A stretch of 64,000 nt of DNA from Candidatus Micropelagos thuwalensis (GTDB taxonomy: Bacteria > Pseudomonadota > Alphaproteobacteria > RS24). The stretch is from NCBI RefSeq assembly GCF_000469155.1, contig NZ_AWXE01000001.1, positions 434,001-498,000 on the forward strand. Direction: 5' to 3'. Position numbers and translations under genes: made by a program. The notes below the pieces were generated by a model. The model saw only the letters and a list, made by a program, of their open reading frames with translations. It ran no database searches and had not been told where the DNA came from. Below are positions 37,526 through 46,373 of this stretch, one piece after another (within the stretch, counting starts at the first letter, position 1; each line of letters opens with the position of its first letter).

Positions 37526-38713
37526 TTACCGTAAAAGGCCTAGAAATGCGTTAAGGCGGTCAACGGCAAGATCAATCTCATTTGCAGCACGGGCAAAGGA
37601 AAAGCGAACAAATCGTGCGCCCCTATTTTTATCAAAATCCACACCTGGTGTTATGGCAATCTGTGCTTCCTTGAGTAATTGAGCGCAGAATGTTTCGCTT
37701 TCCAAAGACGGCGATAGAGAATGCAAATCTGCATAAAGATAAAATGCACCATCCGCAGGTGCAATGTCAGTCAAACCCTTATCCTGTAGGCAGGCAATCA
37801 ACTTATCCCGGTTGTGACGATAGAGCTCCACGTGCTTTTGAAGCTCATCTTGTGCGCTTTGCGTAAGTGCAGCACATGCCGCATATTGCGAAAGGGTTGG
37901 CGCGGATATGAACAAGTTTTGTTGAAGCCTTTCAACTACGCGCACCATTTGGGGGGGTACAATCATCCATCCAATCCGCCAGCCTGTCATAGAAAAATAT
38001 TTTGAAAAGCTATTCATCACGATTAGCCGATTATGGTCACCGACTTGCAAAGCTGATGTCGCCTCCTGCGCATAGGTCAAACCGTGATAAATCTCATCAG
38101 AAAAAAACCAACGCCCGGCATGCGCGCAATCCAATGAAAGCTCGGTCAATGCCTGTTTACTTAACATTGTGCCTGTTGGATTAGCAGGGCTTGCTATTAA
38201 TAGGGCATCTATAGCACCATGCGTTTTCTCCGCATCGCGCAAATCATCAGGCGTTAGCGTCCAATTATTTTCCTGGCCTAAAGCTATGGTCACTGGTGTA
38301 AGATCTAACGATTGGATGATATTCGTATAGGCTGGGTAACCCGGCGCGGTTACAGCGACCCTCTGTCCGGCATCCAAACAGGCTAGGAACGCCAGAATAA
38401 AGCCTGCAGAGGATCCTGTTGTGATAACAAAGCGCTCAGGCGCAACATCAACCTTATAAGTCGTATGGTAATAAGCGCTGAGTGCCTGTCTCAAGTCATC
38501 AAGCCCTAAAGCATCTGTATAACCAATAAGCTCACTATCAATCGCATATCTTGCGGCATCCAGCACCACGCGCGGCGCTTTCGTTGAGGGTTGCCCGACT
38601 TCCAAATGACTAATATTCTGCCCGGTTTGTTGCAGTTGATTTGCCTCACGCATGACATCCATAGCCAAAAAGGATGCAATATCGCCACGGCGCGAAAAAG
38701 ATGAGGACGTCAT
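37526..38713 (-). CDS. Class I PLP aminotransferase (aspartate aminotransferase-like)
   Basis: A 395-residue protein from the ATG at 38713, since the upstream extension is not family-like. It has HLEVGQPSTKAPRVV, GYTDALGLDDLRQALS, the ASPANPTGTMLS motif, SDEIYHGLTY, the PLP lysine in NSFSKYFSMTGWRIGW, and the C-terminal RFVRFSFARA arginine. It transfers amino groups in the cytoplasm; the exact amino acid cannot be told. It is convergent with rne, leaving 10 bp, so no separate terminator fits. Confident at family level only. Confidence 0.92.
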   Translation of the reverse strand: MTSSSFSRRGDIASFLAMDVMREANQLQQTGQNISHLEVGQPSTKAPRVVLDAARYAIDSELIGYTDALGLDDLRQALSAYYHTTYKVDVAPERFVITTGSSAGFILAFLACLDAGQRVAVTAPGYPAYTNIIQSLDLTPVTIALGQENNWTLTPDDLRDAEKTHGAIDALLIASPANPTGTMLSKQALTELSLDCAHAGRWFFSDEIYHGLTYAQEATSALQVGDHNRLIVMNSFSKYFSMTGWRIGWMIVPPQMVRVVERLQQNLFISAPTLSQYAACAALTQSAQDELQKHVELYRHNRDKLIACLQDKGLTDIAPADGAFYLYADLHSLSPSLESETFCAQLLKEAQIAITPGVDFDKNRGARFVRFSFARAANEIDLAVDRLNAFLGLLR

Positions 38714-38911
38714 AGTACCAAACCTCTCAGATTTTTTAATGTTTGGACTGCATGTTCTATGGTATGAAAAAGTATGTTTATGTATCTGATAAGACAATCG
38801 AGTCAAGCTTACCGGTTTGGCCAAAAAGCTTAGTCAGCTAATTGAACAGGCACATAAACGACAATGCAAAATCTCTACCATAATAAAAGCAAAATTCAAA
38901 GCGACAGAAAT

Positions 38912-40231
38912 ATGAAACTGCCTTCGATTATGAAGAAGCATATAACTATATTTATTTTTCTTACTTTCTTTATAACCCAGCAAGCTAAGGCTCAGTTTAT
39001 CCGTGATGCTGAGATAGAAAATCTTCTTGAGGATTATAGCAATCCGATTTTTCTAGCCGCTGGGTTGAAACCCGACGAAGTACATATCGGAATTATTAAT
39101 AACAAAAGTTTAAATGCCTTTGTAGCCGGAGGCAAAAATATGTATTTCCACACCGGGCTTATTCTTGAGGCAGAAACACCAAATGTTGTTATTGGGGTAA
39201 TTGCTCACGAAACCGGACATATTGTCGGGGGGCACCTCGCCCGTACGTCCGATGCAATTGCCTCAGCAAGCAAACCTATGCTGCTGGCGACTATTTTAGG
39301 GGTCGGTGCGTTAGCCGCTGGCCAGGCCGATGCGGGCATGGCGCTCATCACCGGCGGACAACAAATCGCAAAAGGGAGTTATTTGAGTTTCAGCCGCGCT
39401 CAGGAAGCATCCGCAGACCAGATTGCGCTCCGACTGTTGGAAAAGACCGAACAATCCGCACGCGGTATCCGAGATATGATGGATGAACTTGCCGATCAAG
39501 AAGCACTTTCTGGTGTTCATCAAGACCCTTATGTCAGATCTCACCCCCTATCTCGTAATCGTGTGAACTTTATTGAAGAAGGCATGAAATTATCTAATTT
39601 TAGTGACCGGACTGACAGCCCTGAACTCCAATTCAGACATGATATGGCGAAAGCGAAAATATATGGTTTTCTTGACCATCCAGGCACAACTTTACGGCGA
39701 TACGCAAGGCAGGAAACTCTGCCCGCTAAATATGCCCGCACCATTGCATTTTATAAAAACGGGGAAACTCAAAAAGCTGTTCAACTGGTCGATAAACTCA
39801 TAAAGCTCCAGCCTGACAATCCTTACTTTTTTGAGCTGAAAGGACAGATACTCTATGAAGCGGGTCATCTGGACAAAAGCATCGCCCCTTACCGGAAGAG
39901 TGTGGCAATAGCTCCTAAAGAGCCTCTCCTTCAAATCGGGCTGGCAACATCTTTAATATCATTGGAAACCAAAGCATCCGCCAAAGAAGCGCTGGAAATA
40001 CTCAAAAAGGCGCTCCGTATGGAAAAGGACAATATGACCGCTTACTATCAAATGGCAACAGCCTATGCACTTTTAGGCGATACCGGACGGGCAGAGCTTG
40101 CAACGGCAGAAAGATACTATATTCTCGGAAGACTTGAGATAGCCTCTATGCATGCACATCGTGCCATGAAACATCTTCCTAAAAACTCACCGGAATGGCT
40201 CAAAGCTCAAGACATTATGGCTAACCTCTGA
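38912..40231 (+). CDS. M48 metalloprotease with TPR repeats (BepA-like)
   Basis: About 440 residues. A signal peptide (hydrophobic core IFIFLTFFI, ending QQAKAQ) is followed by an M48 domain with the zinc motif HETGH at about 99-103 and the third ligand region QEASADQIAL, then a helical C-terminal half with several TPR-like repeats. Periplasmic BepA-type proteases check assembly of outer-membrane proteins such as LptD. Start choice is uncertain: ATGs at 38864, 38912 and 38930 all precede the signal sequence. The DsbA-like gene follows after 12 bp, so the two probably form an operon. Confidence 0.88.
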   Translation: MKLPSIMKKHITIFIFLTFFITQQAKAQFIRDAEIENLLEDYSNPIFLAAGLKPDEVHIGIINNKSLNAFVAGGKNMYFHTGLILEAETPNVVIGVIAHETGHIVGGHLARTSDAIASASKPMLLATILGVGALAAGQADAGMALITGGQQIAKGSYLSFSRAQEASADQIALRLLEKTEQSARGIRDMMDELADQEALSGVHQDPYVRSHPLSRNRVNFIEEGMKLSNFSDRTDSPELQFRHDMAKAKIYGFLDHPGTTLRRYARQETLPAKYARTIAFYKNGETQKAVQLVDKLIKLQPDNPYFFELKGQILYEAGHLDKSIAPYRKSVAIAPKEPLLQIGLATSLISLETKASAKEALEILKKALRMEKDNMTAYYQMATAYALLGDTGRAELATAERYYILGRLEIASMHAHRAMKHLPKNSPEWLKAQDIMANL

Positions 40232-40243
40232 CCGGAGATTGTA

Positions 40244-40987
40244 ATGAAAAAAGTTTTTCTCGTGCTTTTCCTCACTGTCTTAACGACGGCCTCATTGAAT
40301 GTGAATGCAACCGATAAATCCGTAACTATGTCGGAGGATGCATTAGGAGAAGCTATACGTAGCTACTTGCTTGAAAACCCGGCGGTAATGGCTGAAGTTT
40401 TTGAGAACACGCAAAAATACCTGATTGCAGAGGATGAAAAACGTCAAAGCGAGATATTAAAGAAAAACAGTGATGCGCTTTATAATGATAAACGAGATTT
40501 CAGCATTGGACGTCCAGATGCACCAATAACCGTCGTTGAATTTTTTGATTACAATTGTGGGTACTGCAAGCGTGCCTTTCCAGATATCATGAAACTCACA
40601 CAAAAAAATCCTGATGTCCGTGTGGTGTTCAAAGAATTCCCAATCCTCGGCCCGGCCTCAGAGCAAGCTGCGCGTGCGGCTCTTGCAAGCAAGAGTGACG
40701 GCAAATATTTTGCAATTCATCAAAGCCTTCTCAATGCACGTGGCAATGTTAGTGGTGCGGCACTCTCTAGCTTAATTGAAAAACATGGTCTTAATGCTGA
40801 CGAGATTGTTACCCGTGGTAAAAATAAGGACATTGATGCGCATATTATGGATGTAAGAAATCTCGCACAAAGCCTTGGGGTAAATGGCACTCCTGCATTT
40901 ATAATTGATAATAAGCTGTTTAGCGGCGCATTAAGCTATGACGACATGCAAAGTCTGATTGATGAAATCAGAAGTTCAGCAAACTAA
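40244..40987 (+). CDS. DsbA-family thiol-disulfide oxidoreductase
   Basis: A 247-residue periplasmic thioredoxin-fold protein. A signal peptide (1-22) is followed by a helical N-terminal section with EDALGEAIRSYLLENPAVM, then the active site CGYC at 105-108 and the cis-proline loop VNGTPAFII. The N-terminal helix and motif resemble the Com1/ScsC group (BdbD-like) rather than classical DsbA. It is likely to oxidise or isomerise disulfides of envelope proteins. Its pairing with the M48 protease suggests a joint role in outer-membrane protein folding, which is inference. Confidence 0.92.
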   Translation: MKKVFLVLFLTVLTTASLNVNATDKSVTMSEDALGEAIRSYLLENPAVMAEVFENTQKYLIAEDEKRQSEILKKNSDALYNDKRDFSIGRPDAPITVVEFFDYNCGYCKRAFPDIMKLTQKNPDVRVVFKEFPILGPASEQAARAALASKSDGKYFAIHQSLLNARGNVSGAALSSLIEKHGLNADEIVTRGKNKDIDAHIMDVRNLAQSLGVNGTPAFIIDNKLFSGALSYDDMQSLIDEIRSSAN

Positions 40988-40999
40988 ATCAACCCAACT

Positions 41000-41773
41000 C
41001 TAAATAAGTCCGGCAAGCGGCGAGCTTGGATCGGCATACATTTTTTTTGGCATCCGACCAGCCAGATAAGCCTGACGCCCAGCGATAACAGCATTTTTCA
41101 TGGCTTCCGCCATCAATATGGGCGATTTTGCTTCAGCAATCGCTGTATTCATCAACACCGCATCGCAGCCGAGCTCCATTGCAATGGCTGCGTCTGAGGC
41201 CGTACCAACACCGGCATCGACGAGAACCGGCACATTTGATTGCTCAATAATTAACCTGATATTGACGGGGTTTTGTAACCCAAGCCCCGAACCAATCGGT
41301 GCTCCTAATGGCATAATGGCGCAACACCCCATATCCTCAAGTTGTTTGCACATAATCGGGTCATCGCTGCAATACACCATCACATCAAACCCGTCCGCCA
41401 ACAAAAGCTCTGCGGCCCTGAGGGTTTCAGGCATATTCGGATAAAGTGTTTTTTCATCGCCTAGAACTTCTAGTTTAACCAAAGACCACCCGCCGGCCTC
41501 ACGGGCGAGCCTCAATGTGCGAATGGCATCTTCTCCAGTAAAACAGCCTGCAGTATTGGGCAAATAGGTATATTTTTTCTGATCCAGAAAATCGACCAAC
41601 ATGGGTTTATTCGGATCAGTCAGATTCACGCGGCGCACCGCAACAGTAATTATTTCTGCCCCTGCCGCTTCGGCGGCGGCAGCGTTTTCGGCATAATCTT
41701 TGTATTTTCCTGTACCTATAATGAGACGGGAATGAAATTTTCGACCTGCAATCTCCAGAAGTGTATCATCCAT
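41000..41773 (-). CDS. thiG: Thiazole synthase
   Basis: A 257-residue TIM-barrel enzyme from the ATG at 41773. It condenses deoxyxylulose 5-phosphate, dehydroglycine and ThiS-thiocarboxylate sulfur into the thiazole moiety of thiamine. Motifs are [95 protein letters not shown], and the ending [20 protein letters not shown]. The start lies 4 bp after the thiS stop; a longer TTG-start reading would overlap it. Confidence 0.97.
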   Translation of the reverse strand: MDDTLLEIAGRKFHSRLIIGTGKYKDYAENAAAAEAAGAEIITVAVRRVNLTDPNKPMLVDFLDQKKYTYLPNTAGCFTGEDAIRTLRLAREAGGWSLVKLEVLGDEKTLYPNMPETLRAAELLLADGFDVMVYCSDDPIMCKQLEDMGCCAIMPLGAPIGSGLGLQNPVNIRLIIEQSNVPVLVDAGVGTASDAAIAMELGCDAVLMNTAIAEAKSPILMAEAMKNAVIAGRQAYLAGRMPKKMYADPSSPLAGLI

Positions 41774-41777
41774 AAGT

Positions 41778-41978
41778 TTATCCGCCCCCAATAAAATGAA
41801 CGATCTCGACTTTGTCGTTTTCTTTTAGCATGGTGGTTACATAAGCTGATTTGGGAACAATTTCCAGATTACGCTCAACGGCTACTTTACTGGCAGGCAA
41901 TTCATAAAGTTCGATTAATCCCATAACATTTAAACTGTCAGCTATATTTATTTCTTCGCCATTTAAAACAATATTCAT
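41778..41978 (-). CDS. thiS: Sulfur carrier protein ThiS
   Basis: A 66-residue ubiquitin-like protein ending in GGG. The terminal Gly-Gly is adenylated and thiocarboxylated to deliver sulfur to ThiG. Start at the ATG at 41978 gives [11 protein letters not shown], the family's normal N-terminus; the in-frame upstream extension adds 13 residues that look non-native. Adjacent thiG confirms the role. The adenylating enzyme ThiF and glycine oxidase ThiO are not in the window. Confidence 0.95.
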   Translation of the reverse strand: MNIVLNGEEINIADSLNVMGLIELYELPASKVAVERNLEIVPKSAYVTTMLKENDKVEIVHFIGGG

Positions 41979-42172
41979 CTTGTGCCTGCTCATGCTCATA
42001 GGACATTTAGGTGCCAATTTGCCGGAGTTTGCTTATAATTGATTAAATTTGCAAGATATCGAAAGCAAAATAATCAAAACAACTCATTAATCTAGATTTA
42101 CTCGTATTTTGCTGTCTGATGTAGTATGAAACATGAATCAGTTATTACTAATAAAACCTTTCTCGGGAACAA

Positions 42173-42604
42173 ATGGCTAAAACCATATACATATTTAATG
42201 GCCCCAACCTGAATTTGCTGGGAACGCGGGAACCCGAAATATACGGGACAACCACATTGGCTGACATTGAAGCCATGTGTCTAAAACATGCCGAAAAGCA
42301 TGGCCTGTCTGTTTCTTTTCACCAGTCAAATGATGAGGGGGCACTTGTGGAGCTCATACAAAAAGCCAGAAGTTCGGGCATGGGTGTCATTATCAATGCC
42401 GGAGCTTACACACATACCTCAGTTGCGATACTCGATGCGATATTGGCTCTTGAAATTCCCGTTGTCGAGGTACATCTCTCCAATCTTTTCAAACGAGAAG
42501 AATTCCGTCATCACTCCTTCATCACACCTGCTGCACAAGGCTTGATTTGTGGTCTAGGCGCTCAAGGTTATGTGATGGCTATTGATTATCTGTCACAATC
42601 ATAG
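42173..42604 (+). CDS. aroQ: 3-dehydroquinate dehydratase type II
   Basis: A 143-residue enzyme of the shikimate pathway. It has [17 protein letters not shown] near the start, with the catalytic Tyr in this lid region, [28 protein letters not shown] and [18 protein letters not shown], which holds the catalytic histidine. Type II enzymes form dodecamers in the cytosol. It leads the aroQ-accB-accC-aat run; this order is conserved in alphaproteobacteria. A gap of 21 bp separates it from accB. Confidence 0.97.
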   Translation: MAKTIYIFNGPNLNLLGTREPEIYGTTTLADIEAMCLKHAEKHGLSVSFHQSNDEGALVELIQKARSSGMGVIINAGAYTHTSVAILDAILALEIPVVEVHLSNLFKREEFRHHSFITPAAQGLICGLGAQGYVMAIDYLSQS

Positions 42605-42625
42605 GTTTAAAAAAAGGACGCCCGA

Positions 42626-43069
42626 ATGGTTAAAAAATCTGACAGCGAAAAAATTCGTGAACTCGCAGACCTTCTTAATGAAACAGGTTTGAGCGAAATC
42701 GAAATAGAAAGCGGCGATACGCGCATTCGTGTCGCACGAGGTGGCGTGTCCGTTTCAGCCACACCCGTTGTACAAGCTGCTGCACCGGCTTCACCAGTAA
42801 CTAAAGATGATACCTCTGCAGATTTATCCGCAAATCCCGGCGCATTAAAATCACCTATGGTAGGTACCGCTTACATCGCTCCTGAACCAGGTGCACAGCC
42901 ATTCTGCAAAGTCGGGGATCAAGTCAGTGAAGGGCAAACGCTATTCATCGTCGAAGCTATGAAAACGATGAACCCGATCACGGCGCATAAAAGCGGAAAA
43001 ATCGACCAAATACTTGTCGCCAATGCACAAGCCGTTGAATTCGGTGAGGTGCTGGCGATTATTAGCTGA
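42626..43069 (+). CDS. accB: Biotin carboxyl carrier protein of acetyl-CoA carboxylase
   Basis: A 147-residue BCCP. An N-terminal helix and Ala/Pro-rich linker (about 45-70) lead to the biotinyl domain, with biotin on Lys113 in the EAMKTMN motif and the thumb region around YIAPEPGAQPF. It carries CO2 from AccC to the carboxyltransferase for malonyl-CoA synthesis. It is in an operon with aroQ and accC, 11 bp before accC. Confidence 0.97.
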   Translation: MVKKSDSEKIRELADLLNETGLSEIEIESGDTRIRVARGGVSVSATPVVQAAAPASPVTKDDTSADLSANPGALKSPMVGTAYIAPEPGAQPFCKVGDQVSEGQTLFIVEAMKTMNPITAHKSGKIDQILVANAQAVEFGEVLAIIS

Positions 43070-43080
43070 GACATATCCTG

Positions 43081-44430
43081 ATGGTTTCAAAAGTTCTCAT
43101 TGCCAATCGCGGTGAAATTGCCCTTCGGGTTATAAGAGCCTGTCAGGAAATGGGCATTGCCACCGTCGCCGTTCATTCAACGGCTGATGAAAAAGCAATG
43201 CACGTCCGGCTTGCTGATGAGAGTGTCTGTCTCGGCCCACCTGCTGCGAAAGATAGCTATCTCAATATAGCTGCCATTGTCTCCGCCTGTGAAATTACCG
43301 GGGCGGATGCCGTTCATCCAGGCTACGGGTTTTTATCCGAGAATGCCAAATTTGTGGATGTTTTGGATGCACACCACATCACTTTTATTGGCCCAACCGG
43401 TGATCATATACGTCTGATGGGTGACAAAATCACCGCTAAAGATAAAGTCAAAGAACTGGGCATACCTGTGGTTCCCGGCTCTGATGGAGAGGTTCTCACA
43501 GTAGAGGATGCCATTAAAGTCGGGCAAGACATCGGGTATCCGGTTCTCGTCAAAGCCTCCTCGGGTGGCGGCGGACGTGGCATGAAGATCGCTCGAAACG
43601 ATACCGAAATGAAAGAAGCATTTTCAACAGCGCGGAGTGAAGCAAAAGCCGCCTTTGGTGATGATGCAGTTTATATTGAGAAATTTCTCGAAAAACCCCG
43701 CCATATTGAAATCCAAGTGATTGCAGACACTCATGGGAATGTCGCTCATCTCGGTGAAAGAGATTGCTCTCTTCAACGTCGTCACCAAAAGGTTTTTGAA
43801 GAAGCCCCATCCACAGTTCTCGATGATGCCGCCCGTGAGGATATTGGTAAGATAGTTTCAACAGCCATTAAAAACCTTGGTTATCGCGGCGTCGGCACAG
43901 TCGAGTTTCTCTATGAAGACGGAAAGTTTTACTTCATTGAAATGAATACGCGACTGCAGGTTGAGCATCCGGTTACTGAAATGATTACCGGCCTTGATCT
44001 TGTGCGTGAACAAATTCGTATCGCCTCAGGTGAAAAGCTGAACTTCACACAAGCGGATATTGAATTTCAAGGACATGCGGTTGAATGTCGAATTAATGCG
44101 GAGAACGCCAAAACATTCACCCCCTCTCCCGGACTGATTTCACATTACCATGCGCCGGGTGGATTAGGTGTCCGAATGGATTCGGCAGCCTATGGCGGAT
44201 ATTCTATCCCGCCGCATTATGACAGTCTTATCGGTAAGCTTATTATTTATGGGCGTGATCGCGACGAATGTCTCATGCGGATGAAACGCGCTTTGAATGA
44301 ACTCGTGATAGACGGCATTGAAAGTACTATTCCGCTTTTTGAGGAACTACTCGAGGCTGAAGCGTTTAATACTGCTGATTATGATATTCACTGGCTTGAG
44401 AATTGGCTGGAAAACTCGAGCGAAAGCTAA
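43081..44430 (+). CDS. accC: Biotin carboxylase of acetyl-CoA carboxylase
   Basis: A 449-residue ATP-grasp enzyme that carboxylates the AccB biotin with bicarbonate and ATP. Motifs are KVLIANRGEIALRVIRACQEMGI, HPGYGFLSENA, KASSGGGGRGMK (glycine-rich loop), the ERDCSLQRRHQK segment, EMNTRLQVEHPVTE (metal and catalytic Glu/Arg) and ECRINAENA. Length is that of the free-standing AccC subunit, not propionyl-CoA carboxylase alpha. It directly abuts aat. Confidence 0.98.
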   Translation: MVSKVLIANRGEIALRVIRACQEMGIATVAVHSTADEKAMHVRLADESVCLGPPAAKDSYLNIAAIVSACEITGADAVHPGYGFLSENAKFVDVLDAHHITFIGPTGDHIRLMGDKITAKDKVKELGIPVVPGSDGEVLTVEDAIKVGQDIGYPVLVKASSGGGGRGMKIARNDTEMKEAFSTARSEAKAAFGDDAVYIEKFLEKPRHIEIQVIADTHGNVAHLGERDCSLQRRHQKVFEEAPSTVLDDAAREDIGKIVSTAIKNLGYRGVGTVEFLYEDGKFYFIEMNTRLQVEHPVTEMITGLDLVREQIRIASGEKLNFTQADIEFQGHAVECRINAENAKTFTPSPGLISHYHAPGGLGVRMDSAAYGGYSIPPHYDSLIGKLIIYGRDRDECLMRMKRALNELVIDGIESTIPLFEELLEAEAFNTADYDIHWLENWLENSSES

Positions 44431-45108
44431 ATGAGTAACCGCACCAAACTTAACATTGCCCCCGACGTCATATTACGTGCCTATATGCTGGGTGTTTTCC
44501 CAATGGCGGAAACCAAAGAGTCCAAAGAGATATTTTGGGTCGACCCAGAAAGCCGTGGCATGTTGCCTTTCGAAAATTTCCATATTCCTAAAAGTCTCGT
44601 TAAGACGGTAAAAAAAGAAAAATTTACAATTCATATCGATAAAGATTTTCGGGGTGTCATGGAGAATTGCCGCGCCACCCGACCAGACCGTTTAAATAGC
44701 TGGATTAATGATGAAATTCTCGACCTTTATTGCAATCTTGCTGAGCGCGGACACGCCCATTCGGTAGAAGCGTGGCTGAATGATGGTAAAGAAGATAAGC
44801 TCGTCGGTGGGCTTTACGGTGTTTCTATTGGCGCAGCTTTCTTTGGTGAAAGCATGTTCAGCTTTGAAACTGATGCCAGTAAAGTTGCACTTGTTTACCT
44901 TATAGCACGTTTGAAGCATGGGGGTTACACCATGCTGGACACGCAATTCACGACAGAACATCTTTCACGCTTTGGAGCTATTGAAGTGCCGCGTGGGCGG
45001 TATCATACCTATTTACAGGATGCTCTTGAGCAACCAGCTGATTTTTATTCTTTGCCGATAAGCACGTCATCGGCAAGCATTTTACAGCTTTCAGGCCATA
45101 AATCATAA
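44431..45108 (+). CDS. aat: Leucyl/phenylalanyl-tRNA-protein transferase
   Basis: A 225-residue enzyme that adds Leu or Phe from aminoacyl-tRNA to proteins with N-terminal Arg or Lys, marking them for ClpAP. Family segments are ILRAYMLGVFPMAE, IFWVDPESRGMLPFE, GHAHSVEAWLND, GGLYGVSIGAAFFGESMFS, ALVYLIARLKHGGYTMLDTQF and the HLSRFGAIEVPR motif. The start codon immediately follows the accC stop. Its last 64 bp are antisense to the end of the DUF2155 gene. Confidence 0.97.
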   Translation: MSNRTKLNIAPDVILRAYMLGVFPMAETKESKEIFWVDPESRGMLPFENFHIPKSLVKTVKKEKFTIHIDKDFRGVMENCRATRPDRLNSWINDEILDLYCNLAERGHAHSVEAWLNDGKEDKLVGGLYGVSIGAAFFGESMFSFETDASKVALVYLIARLKHGGYTMLDTQFTTEHLSRFGAIEVPRGRYHTYLQDALEQPADFYSLPISTSSASILQLSGHKS

Positions 45109-45437
45109 ACCGGATGCTCCAACCCATTTAGCCCAGGGCTGGACGCAAACATCCAGCCAGAGAACAGACGCTCGGTTTTACTCTCGCGGCTTTCGTCAAT
45201 TTCAAGATAGACACTTGTTTCAGGCGGCTCTTCCGGCGGCGTCGTTTTACAAGTACGCACAGTAATGGTAAGCGGTCCAAGAACGGTGGGGCGCCCGACC
45301 TCTGTCTCCAGACGACTTATTTTTGCTGTCACTTTATCAAGAGTTTTGAATGTCACCATCTGAGCCGATGCTGGCGACAAAAGCATCACCCAGACCAAAC
45401 AAAGCCCGAGGAATTGAAATTTATTCGCTGTCTTCAT
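45045..45437 (-). CDS. DUF2155 protein, secreted
   Basis: A 130-residue protein from the ATG at 45437, with a signal peptide (hydrophobic core FLGLCLVWVMLLSPASA). The mature part contains KLDKVTAKISRLE-like features, two cysteines (CKTTPPEEPPET and PESCKML), and the family motif FSGWMFASSPGLNGLEHPVYDLWP, which identifies DUF2155 (COG4765). Function is unknown. It sits between mlaD and aat, a conserved alphaproteobacterial neighbourhood. It overlaps mlaD by 17 bp and aat by 64 bp. Confidence 0.88.
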   Translation of the reverse strand: MKTANKFQFLGLCLVWVMLLSPASAQMVTFKTLDKVTAKISRLETEVGRPTVLGPLTITVRTCKTTPPEEPPETSVYLEIDESRESKTERLFSGWMFASSPGLNGLEHPVYDLWPESCKMLADDVLIGKE

Positions 45438-45876
45438 TTTGTGTGCTGAACATCGCCTGACTGACAAGCCCAATTAGATCTACTGAGCCTTGGGTATAAG
45501 AAATTTCATCACCGTCAGTAAGCAAATCAAAACTCCCACCCGGAGTGAGCGAAACATAATTCCCACCGAGCAGCCCTTCCATAGTGATTTTAGCACTGGT
45601 GTCATCCGGAAGTTCAATATCATCATTGATGGAGAGTGTGACTGTCGCGTAAAAATTTTGCTTATTCAATTCCTGATCAATCACGGTGCCGACTTTAATA
45701 CCGGACATGCGGACATCGCTTCCGACAGTCAAACCATCAATACGATCAAATTCAGCAATAAGCTTATATCCGGATTTAGGCGACATATCGCTGACAGAAT
45801 AGCCATAGGACAAAAAGATAGCTGAAACAGCGATGACAAATGCCCCGACCAAGGTTTCTACAAGATTATGTTGCAT
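45421..45876 (-). CDS. mlaD: MlaD-like MCE-domain lipid transport protein
   Basis: A 151-residue protein from the ATG at 45876. An N-terminal helix (LVETLVGAFVIAVSAIFL) anchors it in the inner membrane, followed by one MCE domain with FDRIDGLTVGSDVRMSGIKVGTV and LLGGNYVSLTPGG. MlaD hexamers carry phospholipid between membranes as part of MlaFEDB. No other mla genes flank it here, so the ABC partners must be encoded elsewhere. It overlaps the DUF2155 start by 17 bp. Confidence 0.93.
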   Translation of the reverse strand: MQHNLVETLVGAFVIAVSAIFLSYGYSVSDMSPKSGYKLIAEFDRIDGLTVGSDVRMSGIKVGTVIDQELNKQNFYATVTLSINDDIELPDDTSAKITMEGLLGGNYVSLTPGGSFDLLTDGDEISYTQGSVDLIGLVSQAMFSTQNEDSE

Positions 45877-45911
45877 GATTTTTATCCTGTTCAATTATTA
45901 TTCTTGTTTAG

Positions 45912-46310
45912 CTATTCAGGCTTCCAAGCCTGATATCCAACACCTTCGGCAGCTTCAGGGACATCATCCAACAAACTACCTTTAGGTTTATGTGCATGTG
46001 ACGTGCCGGTCATATTCACCTGATGCGGCTTTTCCCAGCTGTTGCGTTCCGGCATCACTTCACTCGGCGGTGTATCAACAGTGTAGTGCAGCCATGCATG
46101 CCATTCCGGTGGCACACGGCTCGCTTCCACATCGCCCTCATAAATCACCCAGCGGCGAACTTTGCCATTTAGTGATTGGTTTTTCTTATCGACATAATAT
46201 TTATTGCCTTGGTCATCTGTTCCGATGAGGCGACCACGACGACTCGTAAACAGAGCCGTACCCAATGTTGCGCCGTGCCACCAAGTGAAAAGCATTTTCA
46301 AGAACTGCAT
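45912..46310 (-). CDS. NDUFA12-family NADH:ubiquinone oxidoreductase accessory subunit
   Basis: A 132-residue protein. FTWWHGATLGTALFTSRRGRLIGTDDQGNKYY and VIYEGDVEASRVPPEWHAWLHY are typical of the NDUFA12/B17.2 family, an accessory subunit on the peripheral arm of complex I in mitochondria and alphaproteobacteria. It is a good class marker. It starts the mini-cluster NDUFA12-mlaD-DUF2155. Confidence 0.95.
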   Translation of the reverse strand: MQFLKMLFTWWHGATLGTALFTSRRGRLIGTDDQGNKYYVDKKNQSLNGKVRRWVIYEGDVEASRVPPEWHAWLHYTVDTPPSEVMPERNSWEKPHQVNMTGTSHAHKPKGSLLDDVPEAAEGVGYQAWKPE

Positions 46311-46373
46311 AGACCGACTCTCTTTCTACTTACAGTTTGCCATTTAACATATCTTGCGTCCAGTCAGAGAAAT

